Below, one piece after another: positions 23,853 through 31,957 of a stretch of DNA of 64,000 nucleotides; positions within the stretch are counted from its first letter, which is position 1, and each line of letters opens with the position of its first letter. The stretch spans positions 36,779-100,778 of the forward strand of contig SVTV01000005.1 of the NCBI GenBank assembly GCA_015063605.1. The letters run 5' to 3'. The DNA is from Oscillospiraceae bacterium (GTDB lineage: Bacteria; Bacillota; Clostridia; Oscillospirales; SIG627). Under the pieces are notes generated by a model that was given only the letters and a program-made list of their open reading frames with translations, ran no database searches and was not told the DNA's origin. A program made the translations under genes and the position numbers.

Positions 23853-25934
23853 TTACAGTATATTATGTTGATCGTGATCGTGTTTGAAGTCGGATGTCAT
23901 CGGAGGCACTCCGTGGAATCCGTGATCTGTCCCATGATCCACTTCATCATGTCCGTGAGCGTGTCCCGGTCTCATGCCGTGTTCTCCGTGTCCACAGGCT
24001 CCGGCGTGATGCTCCTCCTTACCGAAAGTCTCCTCTTCCATGTTCATAATATAGCGCTTAGCCTGAGTGGAGAAAAGCGTATAATACTTTCCCTTGTCAT
24101 GCATAAGATGGGCATGATCTCCCATCTCTATGACCTCTCCGTATTCAAGCACTATTATCTTATCGGCAATAGTCGCACTGGAAAGACGGTGGGAAACGAA
24201 TATTGTGGTCTTATCCTCTCTAAGCTCGTCGAACTGATTGAATATCTCCTGCTCTGCGATAGGGTCAAGAGAAGCCGTGGGCTCATCGAGTATAAGCACG
24301 TCGGAATCACTGTAGAAGGCTCTTGCGATACTCAGCTTCTGCCATTGGCCTATTGAAAGCTCTATACCGTTATCCTCAAAGCTGCGCATGAGAGGTGTGT
24401 CGTACTTATCCGTAAGCTTTTCGATAAAGTCCTTTGCGTCGCTTTCGTCTGCGGCTCTTTCGATGTCCTCGTCAACTATGCCTTTTTCAATATCACCGAA
24501 GGCAATATTCTCCTTGACAGTAAAGGCATATTTACCGAAATCCTGGAATATTATGCCGAACATGGAATAAAGATCCTCCACATCGTATTCCCTTATATCC
24601 TTTCCGTCAAGGTATATCACACCTTCGGTAGGATCGTAAAGACGGGTGAGAAGCTTGATAAGCGTCGTTTTTCCCGCACCGTTCAGTCCGACGATCGCCA
24701 CAGTCTCTCCCGGCTCGATGGTGAAGCTGACATTCTTTATTACCTTTCTGTCCGTTCCCGGATATGCAAAGGATACATTATCGAACACTATCGTATGACC
24801 GATATGGCGCTGTACCTTTCTGGGAGGATCGAGAATGGGAACTATCTTCTTTTCCTCATTCATGAAGGCTATCATATTGTTTATGAAAAGCGTTCCCTCG
24901 TATATGGTGGCGGTGGTGGTTATGATCGACGCCACTCCCGATGCAATGGAGGAAAGAGCACCCGTATAGAGCGAATAATTACCAACCTCGTAATTGCCGT
25001 CGAAAACGCCCTTTGCTATGAAAAGATACAGAGCGCAGTTCACAACGACCGTTACAACGGATGCACCCACATTCCAGAAGCATTCCTCGTAAATAAGCTT
25101 TTTCAAGCCCTTGAAATACTTATCGTATACCTGCTCATACTTTTCTCTGAACATATCGGAAAGTCCGAGAATACGCAATTCCTTGACGAAATTCTTGTTT
25201 ACTATCGTGGAGGAATAGTAATTCATCTGACGTCTGTCCTTGGATTTTCGGAACATATAATTCACGTTTTTCCTGCGGTATACGAAGCTTATGACCGTGG
25301 ATGGAACAGACATGAGAACTATTATCAACGGAGCAATCGGCGTAACGGCGAAAAGCACGGTGATAAAGCTTATCATGCTTATTATGTGGCTCATAATGCC
25401 GAAGGTGGAATTGAGTATCTCAATGGGACGTGTTCCCGCTTCTCTGTTGGCATTTTCGAGCTTTGCGTAAAAATCGGGAGAATCGTAGCTTGATATGTCT
25501 ATCTCCTGAGATTTGCGCATTATCTTAAGCTTTATATGGTTTGTAACAACGGAGCCGGATATTCTCGTAACCGCATTATATATGCGCTGTACTATCTGCT
25601 TGAAGAAGGTATAGCCGAATTGCATCACAAGTACGGTGATAATCACGGAGAAATCCGTTATCTCCTTGGCATACGCCTTTGCAAGAAGATTAAGAAGCTC
25701 CTTGCTTATAAGAGCGCCGACAACGGGCATGACACCGTTGAAGACCGCCATGAACATCATTACGAAAAGTACAAAGGGACTTGCTTCCCATACCAATGCA
25801 TATATGTAAAAAAGTCTCTTTAGGAAAGAAGTCACCACATTTTTAATATATGACGGAACTTCCTTTATATTCTTTGGAAGAGGTATCTTATACTGATCGT
25901 TCACAGAATGGGGGCGGGGCGGAGGTCCCATCAT
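23853..25934 (-). CDS. ABC exporter, fused permease-ATPase, with histidine-rich C-terminal tail
   Basis: 693 residues. The transmembrane domain spans about 40-340 with six helices. The ATPase follows: Walker A G-L-N-G-A-G-K-T-T (about 416-424), signature L-S-I-G-Q-W-Q-K instead of L-S-G-G-Q, Walker B V-L-I-L-D-E-P-T-A, and H-loop V-S-H-R. After the ATPase (about 640-693) comes a tail with 13 His and several Asp/Glu, including G-H-A-H-G-H-D. Such a tail suggests metal binding. The protein works as a homodimer, or with a partner not seen here. The ATG overlaps the marR stop (ATGA), so the regulator and exporter are one operon. The substrate is unknown. Confidence 0.88.
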   Translation of the reverse strand: MMGPPPRPHSVNDQYKIPLPKNIKEVPSYIKNVVTSFLKRLFYIYALVWEASPFVLFVMMFMAVFNGVMPVVGALISKELLNLLAKAYAKEITDFSVIITVLVMQFGYTFFKQIVQRIYNAVTRISGSVVTNHIKLKIMRKSQEIDISSYDSPDFYAKLENANREAGTRPIEILNSTFGIMSHIISMISFITVLFAVTPIAPLIIVLMSVPSTVISFVYRRKNVNYMFRKSKDRRQMNYYSSTIVNKNFVKELRILGLSDMFREKYEQVYDKYFKGLKKLIYEECFWNVGASVVTVVVNCALYLFIAKGVFDGNYEVGNYSLYTGALSSIASGVASIITTTATIYEGTLFINNMIAFMNEEKKIVPILDPPRKVQRHIGHTIVFDNVSFAYPGTDRKVIKNVSFTIEPGETVAIVGLNGAGKTTLIKLLTRLYDPTEGVIYLDGKDIREYDVEDLYSMFGIIFQDFGKYAFTVKENIAFGDIEKGIVDEDIERAADESDAKDFIEKLTDKYDTPLMRSFEDNGIELSIGQWQKLSIARAFYSDSDVLILDEPTASLDPIAEQEIFNQFDELREDKTTIFVSHRLSSATIADKIIVLEYGEVIEMGDHAHLMHDKGKYYTLFSTQAKRYIMNMEEETFGKEEHHAGACGHGEHGMRPGHAHGHDEVDHGTDHGFHGVPPMTSDFKHDHDQHNIL

Positions 25935-26416
25935 TGCGCTTCATCTCCTTTCGCTTCAATGAGCTTTGTAAGCAGAGCCTTAAGCTCTTCCTTTTCCTCA
26001 TTTGAAAGAGGCGACATGAACTCCTCGGCAAGAGCAAGCCTTCCCTCCTGCATTTTTGCGGAGCATTCAAGACCGTATTCGGTAAGGGATAAAATAGTGA
26101 CTCTTCCGTCGTATTCGCTTCTTGTCTTTTTCACTATTCCCTCTTCGCACAGCCTCATGACCGCCTCGGACAGGGATTGCGGACGGATGCCCAGCATCTG
26201 AGCAAGATTTGTCTGAGGGATCTCACCGTGCTCACGTATGATGTTGATGATCCTTCCCTTTCCCGCATGTCTTCTCGGATCGCATTTGCCCTTTCCGCAT
26301 TCCTTTTTAGCCCCATCATCCGCAGGGGGACGCATACGGCGGAACATGGCTCCCGTGCGTTGAAGCAGCCTCACAAGCTCATCGGAAATGTTTTCTTTTG
26401 TGTCCATATCACTCAC
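25931..26416 (-). CDS. MarR family transcriptional regulator
   Basis: 161 residues. A winged helix at about 55-120 shows I-P-Q-T-N-L-A-Q-M-L-G-I-R-P-Q-S-L-S-E (helices 2-3) and the wing R-S-E-Y-D-G-R-V-T-I-L-S-L-T-E. An extra segment before the DNA-binding domain, C-x4-C-x4-H within K-E-C-G-K-G-K-C-D-P-R-R-H, could bind metal. MarR proteins usually repress their own operon and release on ligand binding. The arrangement with a co-transcribed exporter and palindromes at the promoter fits. It would sense the exporter substrate. Confidence 0.9.
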   Translation of the reverse strand: MSDMDTKENISDELVRLLQRTGAMFRRMRPPADDGAKKECGKGKCDPRRHAGKGRIINIIREHGEIPQTNLAQMLGIRPQSLSEAVMRLCEEGIVKKTRSEYDGRVTILSLTEYGLECSAKMQEGRLALAEEFMSPLSNEEKEELKALLTKLIEAKGDEAQ

Positions 26417-26445
26417 CTCTTTTAATGATCTGTAATTTCAGGAAA

Positions 26446-26463
26446 ACATTCTTAAAAGAATGT
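26446..26463. promoter_or_regulatory. Palindrome in the marR leader
   Basis: ACATTCTT (26446-26453) and AAGAATGT (26456-26463) form a perfect inverted repeat between the promoter and the marR start. It could be a second regulator site or an RNA hairpin. Confidence 0.4.
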
Positions 26464-26476
26464 CTTCGTATAAATT

Positions 26477-26530
26477 AAGGTACCTTATTTTAAGGTACCT
26501 TATTATATCATGTAAAGATCGTTTTGTCAA
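26477..26530 (-). promoter_or_regulatory. marR-exporter promoter with tandem palindromic operator
   Basis: Minus strand TTGACA (26525-26530), 17-nt spacer, TATAAT (26502-26507): a full consensus. Immediately downstream, over the start of transcription, the palindrome AAGGTACCTT occurs twice (26492-26501 and 26477-26486), 15 bp apart. This is a convincing autoregulatory MarR operator. Confidence 0.8.
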
Positions 26531-26573
26531 TACCAATAATTTTTAAAAAAAATCCTTATGCGACAAAAAACTA

Positions 26574-26602
26574 TTGACAAATCATATGAATTGGTCTAAA
26601 AT
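26574..26602 (+). promoter_or_regulatory. Promoter of solute-binding lipoprotein 1
   Basis: TTGACA (26574-26579), 17-nt spacer, TAAAAT (26597-26602), with a leader of about 70 nt to the ATG. Confidence 0.75.
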
Positions 26603-26679
26603 GAAATCATACGAATTGTGAACGATCCTGCACACTGATCGCATATCATTCACAAATACACGAAAGGAACAACCAGATC

Positions 26680-28191
26680 ATGAAAAAGAGAATGTCTATT
26701 GTTACAGCCCTTATCATGGTATTCGCTCTGCTTTTGACTGCCTGCGGTGAACCCGCGGTCAACACGGACACCTCGGATAATCCGGCATCAAGTGCCGCAA
26801 CAACACCTGTAAGCACTGCTGTAACAACCGAAGAAAAAGAAGAAACTCCCGACCTTCCGTCACCCGAGGATTTGGGATTCGACGGTCAGGAGCTTACGAT
26901 CCTCGTATGGAAGATAGCGGCAAGAACGGGTGTTACCGATAACGATGACTTCTATGATGAAAACGACGTACACATGGAAGGTGAAGCCGTTTACGATGCC
27001 GCATTGGAACGTCAGCGTACCATCGAAGAAAAATACGGTGTAACGATCAAAACGGAAGTAACAAGTGATAACGTACACACAAAGTATCTTAATTCTTACA
27101 AATCCGGCGATGCAAAATGGGATATCATTGCTCCCATGATAAATCACGTTCCCTCTCTCATAATAGAGCAGACGCTTCTTGAAATAGGAAATCTTGAATA
27201 TCTCGATCCGACAAAAACATATTGGGATCAGGATCTTCTTTCTTCTCTCGCCGTTGACGGCAAAAATTTCGTTCTCACCGGTGAAATATCCACCATGGAC
27301 GAAGAGCTCAATATTTGCGTAGCCTACAACCAGACAGTGGGCGAGGAAGTGGGAATAGATCCTTACCCATACATAGAAAACGATAAATGGACAATAGACG
27401 TTCTTTCCGAGCTTGCAAAGGTTGCCACAAAGGACCTTGACGGTAACGGAAAAATGGATAAGACCGACAGATTCGGTCTTGCCGACAATCACTCCTCCGC
27501 TATAACATTCATTCAGGCAGCAGGAGAAAGATATGCTACACTCAATTCAAACGGAGTGCCGGAGATAACCGTAAACGCACCTCGGGCAATTCAGGTAATC
27601 GAAAAGATAAACGCGCTTTATAACGACCCGACAATTGCGGCTACCATAACAAGCGGTCCCACCAAGATATATGCAAGCTGGGCTGAGCTTAACCAGTCAA
27701 TGGTTGACGGGCTCATATGCTTCCGTCCCGCTAATATATACAACTTGAAGCAGTATATACAGATGGAAGATGTTTTCACGGTTCTTCCCATGCCCAAGCT
27801 TGAAGAAGATCAGGAAAAATATTATCACGTAGTTCTCACAAACGGCTGTGCAGGCTACTGCGTACCCGCAAACACCGACAGAACGGAATTTATATCCGTC
27901 ATGCTTGAAGAGCTTGCATACTACGGCAGAAAGCTCATAAAACCCGCTTACTACGAAAGCTACGTAAATGCACGTCTTACCAATGATGAGACCACTTCAA
28001 AAATGTTCGATATCATATTTGCCACAAAAATGTACGATATCGGCTACATGTTCAACTGGGGCGGAATGCAGGCAGCTGTCGCAAAGTCCATCGAAACCGG
28101 AAACACAGCTTCCAATCTTGACGGCATAATGAATGCCGCAAAGACGGCTCTTCAGGAAACATATGATTCCATACATGAAGCCATAAACTGA
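26680..28191 (+). CDS. Extracellular solute-binding lipoprotein 1 of a tandem triplet
   Basis: 503 residues. Lipoprotein signal peptide with lipobox L-L-T-A-C (Cys22), then a Thr/Ser-rich linker to about residue 58, then an ABC sugar-type solute-binding fold (F-D-G-Q-E-L-T-I-L-V-W at 67-77, W-D-I-I-A-P-M at 147-153). An EF-hand-like loop D252-x-D254-x-N256-G-x-M-x-x-x-D263 could bind calcium. The two next genes are close paralogues. No permease or ATPase gene accompanies them, so the transport partner must be elsewhere if these feed an importer. The carbohydrate preference is not known. ATG follows GAAAGGA. Confidence 0.88.
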   Translation: MKKRMSIVTALIMVFALLLTACGEPAVNTDTSDNPASSAATTPVSTAVTTEEKEETPDLPSPEDLGFDGQELTILVWKIAARTGVTDNDDFYDENDVHMEGEAVYDAALERQRTIEEKYGVTIKTEVTSDNVHTKYLNSYKSGDAKWDIIAPMINHVPSLIIEQTLLEIGNLEYLDPTKTYWDQDLLSSLAVDGKNFVLTGEISTMDEELNICVAYNQTVGEEVGIDPYPYIENDKWTIDVLSELAKVATKDLDGNGKMDKTDRFGLADNHSSAITFIQAAGERYATLNSNGVPEITVNAPRAIQVIEKINALYNDPTIAATITSGPTKIYASWAELNQSMVDGLICFRPANIYNLKQYIQMEDVFTVLPMPKLEEDQEKYYHVVLTNGCAGYCVPANTDRTEFISVMLEELAYYGRKLIKPAYYESYVNARLTNDETTSKMFDIIFATKMYDIGYMFNWGGMQAAVAKSIETGNTASNLDGIMNAAKTALQETYDSIHEAIN

Positions 28192-28229
28192 TGACCGCAT
28201 AATAACAACAACGGAAAATCTCTTCACCT

Positions 28230-28265
28230 CACCCGCAGAAAAAAAGCTCTGCGGGTGTTTTTTTA
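28230..28265 (+). terminator. Terminator of solute-binding lipoprotein 1
   Basis: CACCCGCAG (28230-28238) pairs with CTGCGGGTG (28249-28257), followed by a long T-run. Confidence 0.9.
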
Positions 28266-28277
28266 TTATTATCCGCC

Positions 28278-28306
28278 TTGACATATCTTTTGAATTAGTG
28301 TAAAAT
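28278..28306 (+). promoter_or_regulatory. Promoter of solute-binding lipoprotein 2
   Basis: TTGACA (28278-28283), 17-nt spacer, TAAAAT (28301-28306), giving a leader of about 105 nt. The spacer end (GAATTAGTG) resembles that of promoter 1 (GAATTGGTC). Confidence 0.75.
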
Positions 28307-28419
28307 AACAGTAACAAATTATTTCCGTAATTGAAAATGATTGTGAACTTTTCATACATCGCTTTTTTCGGTAACGGAAAAATAAAAATCATGATATTGT
28401 TAAAGAAAGGAATCAGATC

Positions 28420-29916
28420 ATGAAAAAGCATTTTGCATCTGTCATGGCATGCATATTGATATGCACTATGCTCCTGGCTTCCTGCGGTGAACCGACACCG
28501 ACAACTCAGCCAGGAACAAACGTACCCACCACGGCTGCTACACAGACAGCACCCGTAAGCACAGGCGAGCCCGAAGAGGTTCCCGATATTCCCGCTCCCG
28601 ATGATCTGGGATTCGACGGTCAGGAGCTTACCATACTCGTATGGAAAGCAGCCGGCAGAAACACGGTAAATGATAACGATGACTTTTTCGATGAAGCCGA
28701 TGCCGAAACCATGTCGGGTCAGGCAGTTTATGAGGCAGGTATAGAACGCCAGAGAATACTCGAAGACAAATACGGTATAACAATAAACGTTGTTGTAACG
28801 AGCGACAAAGTATCGGAAAAGTACTCAAACGCATATAATTCCGGAGATGTTGCATGGGATATCATTGCTCCTGTTATAAACGATGTTCCTTCTCTTCTCA
28901 TGACAAATTCTATCATGGAGCTCGGAAACCTCGATTATCTCGATATAACAAAAACGTATTGGGACAGAGGTCTGACGGACGCCCTTGCAATTGACGGAAA
29001 GAGCTATATTCTCTCCGGAGACATCTCCACCATGGATGAGGAAACAAACATTTGCGTAGCATACAACAGAACTCTCGGCGAAGAATGCGGCATTGATCCA
29101 TTCCCTTACATAGAAAAAGGCGAGTGGACAATGGATGTTATGTACGAGCTTGCGAAGAAGGTCACAAAGGACCTCGACGGCGGCGGTGTTATGGATAAGA
29201 ACGACCGCTACGGCATAGGCCACCAATACGGCTCCGGTACGATTCTTTTACAGGGCTCCGGCGAGCTTTATGCTAAACTCAACGAAGACGGCGTTCCCGA
29301 ATTGACACTTAATAACGCAAGAGTTCATGATATCCTTGAAAAGCTTTCCGAAATATATAACGATAAGCAGGCAACGGGTCTTCTTCCCGGTGTATATGCA
29401 AGCTGGAGCGAGCTTAACTCCGCAATGGTAGCTGGTAAGATCTGCTTCCGTCCCGCCAACATTTACAACCTTATGGAATATCTTCTCATGGAAGATGAAT
29501 TCACTGTTCTTCCCATGCCGAAGTATGAAAAAGAACAAGACGAGTATCATCATCTCGTTCTTACAAACGGTTGTATAGGTTACTGCGTTCCCGCAAGCAC
29601 CGACAGAACGGAATTTATATCCATCATGCTTGAAGAGCTTGCTTACTACGGCAGAAAGCTTATAACCCCCGCATACTATGAAAGCTATATAAGCGCACGT
29701 CTTACCACAGACCAAAAGACAGCCGAAATGTTCGATATTATTTTCGCAACAAAGACATGGGATCTCGGATATGTATTCGATTGGGGCGGAATGAAAGCAG
29801 TCCTCACACAGGCAATGGAAAGCGGCGGATTCTCCTCCAAATACGACACCGTCAAAGACAAGGCACAGTCTGCAATGGAAGAAAGCTACAATGCTATCCA
29901 CGAGGCTATAAACTGA
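28420..29916 (+). CDS. Extracellular solute-binding lipoprotein 2 of a tandem triplet
   Basis: 498 residues, paralogous to its neighbours. Lipobox L-L-A-S-C near residue 22, Thr/Pro-rich linker, and the same F-D-G-Q-E-L-T-I-L-V-W start of the binding fold. The EF-hand-like loop reads D-L-D-G-G-G-V-M-D-K-N-D. It differs from copies 1 and 3 mainly in the ligand-facing middle: L-Q-G-S-G-E replaces I-Q-A-A-G-E or I-Q-S-A-G-E, and the stretch after Y-N-D is shorter. This would fit a different ligand. GAAAGGA lies 9 nt before the ATG. Own promoter and terminator. Confidence 0.88.
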   Translation: MKKHFASVMACILICTMLLASCGEPTPTTQPGTNVPTTAATQTAPVSTGEPEEVPDIPAPDDLGFDGQELTILVWKAAGRNTVNDNDDFFDEADAETMSGQAVYEAGIERQRILEDKYGITINVVVTSDKVSEKYSNAYNSGDVAWDIIAPVINDVPSLLMTNSIMELGNLDYLDITKTYWDRGLTDALAIDGKSYILSGDISTMDEETNICVAYNRTLGEECGIDPFPYIEKGEWTMDVMYELAKKVTKDLDGGGVMDKNDRYGIGHQYGSGTILLQGSGELYAKLNEDGVPELTLNNARVHDILEKLSEIYNDKQATGLLPGVYASWSELNSAMVAGKICFRPANIYNLMEYLLMEDEFTVLPMPKYEKEQDEYHHLVLTNGCIGYCVPASTDRTEFISIMLEELAYYGRKLITPAYYESYISARLTTDQKTAEMFDIIFATKTWDLGYVFDWGGMKAVLTQAMESGGFSSKYDTVKDKAQSAMEESYNAIHEAIN

Positions 29917-29954
29917 TTTCTTTATAAATTCATACCGTGCTAAACGCACTGAAC

Positions 29955-29997
29955 CCCGGGTCCGGACACTTTAGTGATCCGGGCCTCAAATTTTTTC
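29955..29997 (+). terminator. Terminator of solute-binding lipoprotein 2
   Basis: The stem is built around CCGGACACT/AGTGATCCGG with one bulged base, with further GC pairs outside and a T6 run at 29991-29996. Confidence 0.75.
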
Positions 29998-30093
29998 ATA
30001 TCAAATCGCAGTCAATCTGCACAAAAAAGGCTTTTGAAATTTGTAAACACTGCCGAAATTGTGACACATCCGTGTTTTTCACGCACATTTCAC

Positions 30094-30122
30094 TTGACAT
30101 CGCATATAAGTTAATGTAAAAT
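30094..30122 (+). promoter_or_regulatory. Promoter of solute-binding lipoprotein 3
   Basis: TTGACA (30094-30099), 17-nt spacer, TAAAAT (30117-30122). The leader of about 120 nt contains a GAACCG/CGGTTC hairpin. Confidence 0.75.
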
Positions 30123-30249
30123 AGCGTTTAAGAGATATTTCGAAATTAAGAACCGTTTATGAATCGGTTCACGTTTTCTTCACAGAATCAAGCTTTGAAA
30201 TATCAAGAAAAGCTTAAAGCACATTTATTTCAAGAAAGGAAACACAATC

Positions 30250-31752
30250 ATGAAAAAGCAATTTATTTCGATAATGGCATGCATCATGATACTTGCTCTG
30301 CTTCTCGTATCCTGCGGCGACACTACTCCCAAGACAGCGGGCGGTGAAAATACAGCTACAGCAGGCTCCACGGGTACAGCAGCGGTTACAACGGAGGAGA
30401 AGGAAGAAACACCCGATATCCCCGATCCCTCGGAGCTTGGCTTTGACGGTCAGGAGCTCAATGTACTCGTCTGGAAGATGGCGGCAAGAAACAACACGAC
30501 AGACAACGATGACTTCTACGATGAGCAGGATGAAGCCATGGAAGGCGAAGCTGTTTACGAGGCTGTAAAGCAACGTAACAGCATCATTGAAGAAAAATAC
30601 GGTATCACAATAAATACGGAAGTAACAAGTGAGACTCTTGCAACAAAGTATCTCAACGCTTACAAATCCGGTGACGTAAAGTGGGATATCATCGCCCCCA
30701 TGATGAACGACATCCCCAATCTTATAATAAACGAATCCCTTATGGAGCTCGGAAGCCTTGACTATCTCGATATCAACAAGACATATTGGGATCAGGGCGT
30801 TTTCGAAGGTCTTTCCATAGGCGGTAAGAACTACATTCTCTCCGGTGAGATATCCACAATGGACGAGGAGCTCAACATCTGTGTAGCTTACAACCAGACA
30901 TTGGGCGAAGAATGTGAAATAGATCCCGTTTCCTACGTTAAGGACGGAAAGTGGACTATCGACGTTATGGGCGAGCTTGCAAAGAAGGTCACAAAGGACC
31001 TTGACGGCGGCGGTGTTATGGATAAGAATGACCGCTACGGCATAGGCCACAACCACACATCCGCTATCTCTTTCATTCAGTCCGCAGGCGAGCGTTACGC
31101 TACACTTGACAAGGACGGCGTTCCCTCGATCACCATCAATACAACACGTGTTATAGAGGTTCTCGAAAAGCTCAATGCTCTTTATAACGATACCTCCGTT
31201 GCGGGAACTATCCAGGGTACTACACCCATATATGCAAGCTGGGGAGAGCTTAACCAGGCAATGGTCGACGGTAAGATATGCTTCCGTCCCGCCAACATCT
31301 ACAACCTGAGACAGTACCTCCTTATGGAAGACGAATTCACAGTACTTCCCATGCCCAAGCTTGACGAGGATCAGGAAGACTACAACCATCTCGTTCTCAC
31401 AAACGCATGTGCAGGCTACTGCATACCCGCAAGCACAGACAGAACGGAATTCATCTCCATCATGCTTGAAGAGCTTGCTTACTACGGCAGAAAGATCGTT
31501 AAGCCCGCATATTACGACAGCTACGTAAGTGCACGTCTTACACAGAATCAGACAACTGCTGACATGTTCGACGTTATCTTCGCTACAAAGCTTTACGATA
31601 TAGGCTACGTATTCAACTGGGGCAACATCAACGGTGCGGTCGGTAATTCCATCATGGGCGGCAACACGGCATCCAACCTCGCTTCTATAATCTCCGCTGC
31701 GGAGACCGCAATGGGTGAAACATACGAATCCATCATCAACGCTATAGGCTGA
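30250..31752 (+). CDS. Extracellular solute-binding lipoprotein 3 of a tandem triplet
   Basis: 500 residues. Lipobox L-L-V-S-C near residue 22, then a Gly/Thr/Ala-rich linker and the shared binding fold. The EF-hand-like loop is the same as in copy 2 (D-L-D-G-G-G-V-M-D-K-N-D), whereas the ligand region (F-I-Q-S-A-G-E-R-Y-A-T-L) follows copy 1. This mosaic pattern could reflect recombination between the copies. The segment around T-D-R-T-E-F-I-S-I-M-L-E-E-L-A-Y-Y-G-R-K is almost invariant in all three. It has its own promoter and terminator, and no transporter membrane genes are nearby. Confidence 0.88.
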   Translation: MKKQFISIMACIMILALLLVSCGDTTPKTAGGENTATAGSTGTAAVTTEEKEETPDIPDPSELGFDGQELNVLVWKMAARNNTTDNDDFYDEQDEAMEGEAVYEAVKQRNSIIEEKYGITINTEVTSETLATKYLNAYKSGDVKWDIIAPMMNDIPNLIINESLMELGSLDYLDINKTYWDQGVFEGLSIGGKNYILSGEISTMDEELNICVAYNQTLGEECEIDPVSYVKDGKWTIDVMGELAKKVTKDLDGGGVMDKNDRYGIGHNHTSAISFIQSAGERYATLDKDGVPSITINTTRVIEVLEKLNALYNDTSVAGTIQGTTPIYASWGELNQAMVDGKICFRPANIYNLRQYLLMEDEFTVLPMPKLDEDQEDYNHLVLTNACAGYCIPASTDRTEFISIMLEELAYYGRKIVKPAYYDSYVSARLTQNQTTADMFDVIFATKLYDIGYVFNWGNINGAVGNSIMGGNTASNLASIISAAETAMGETYESIINAIG

Positions 31753-31786
31753 TATAAAGCGATATAAGACATAATGCAATAATTCA

Positions 31787-31826
31787 GGGGCTTGTCTCGG
31801 AGACACGGGGCAAGCTCCCTTTTTAT
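31787..31826 (+). terminator. Terminator of solute-binding lipoprotein 3
   Basis: GGGGCTTG (31787-31794) pairs with CAAGCTCCC (31811-31819) around an inner TCTC/GAGA stem, followed by TTTTT. Confidence 0.85.
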
Positions 31827-31863
31827 TACAGAAAAAATTCATATACATAACCCTCTCATCTCG

Positions 31864-31892
31864 TTGACAAGCATTGATTTTTCATGTATAAT
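31864..31892 (+). promoter_or_regulatory. Promoter of the lnt-like/hydrolase/recD2 unit
   Basis: TTGACA (31864-31869), 17-nt spacer, TATAAT (31887-31892): full consensus, with a leader of about 60 nt. Confidence 0.85.
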
Positions 31893-31957
31893 AACCTTAT
31901 CGGAGCATCAATTGAAAAAGTATCACATCACCTACATTAAGGAAAGGAACTTTTAAA

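Noticed and set aside
30214..31848. Long minus-strand open frame (544 codons) opposite solute-binding lipoprotein 3
   Set aside because: It is an antisense shadow: the plus-strand frame has a lipobox, a ribosome site, a promoter and two paralogues, while the opposite frame has Cys/Val-rich nonsense composition and no start signals.
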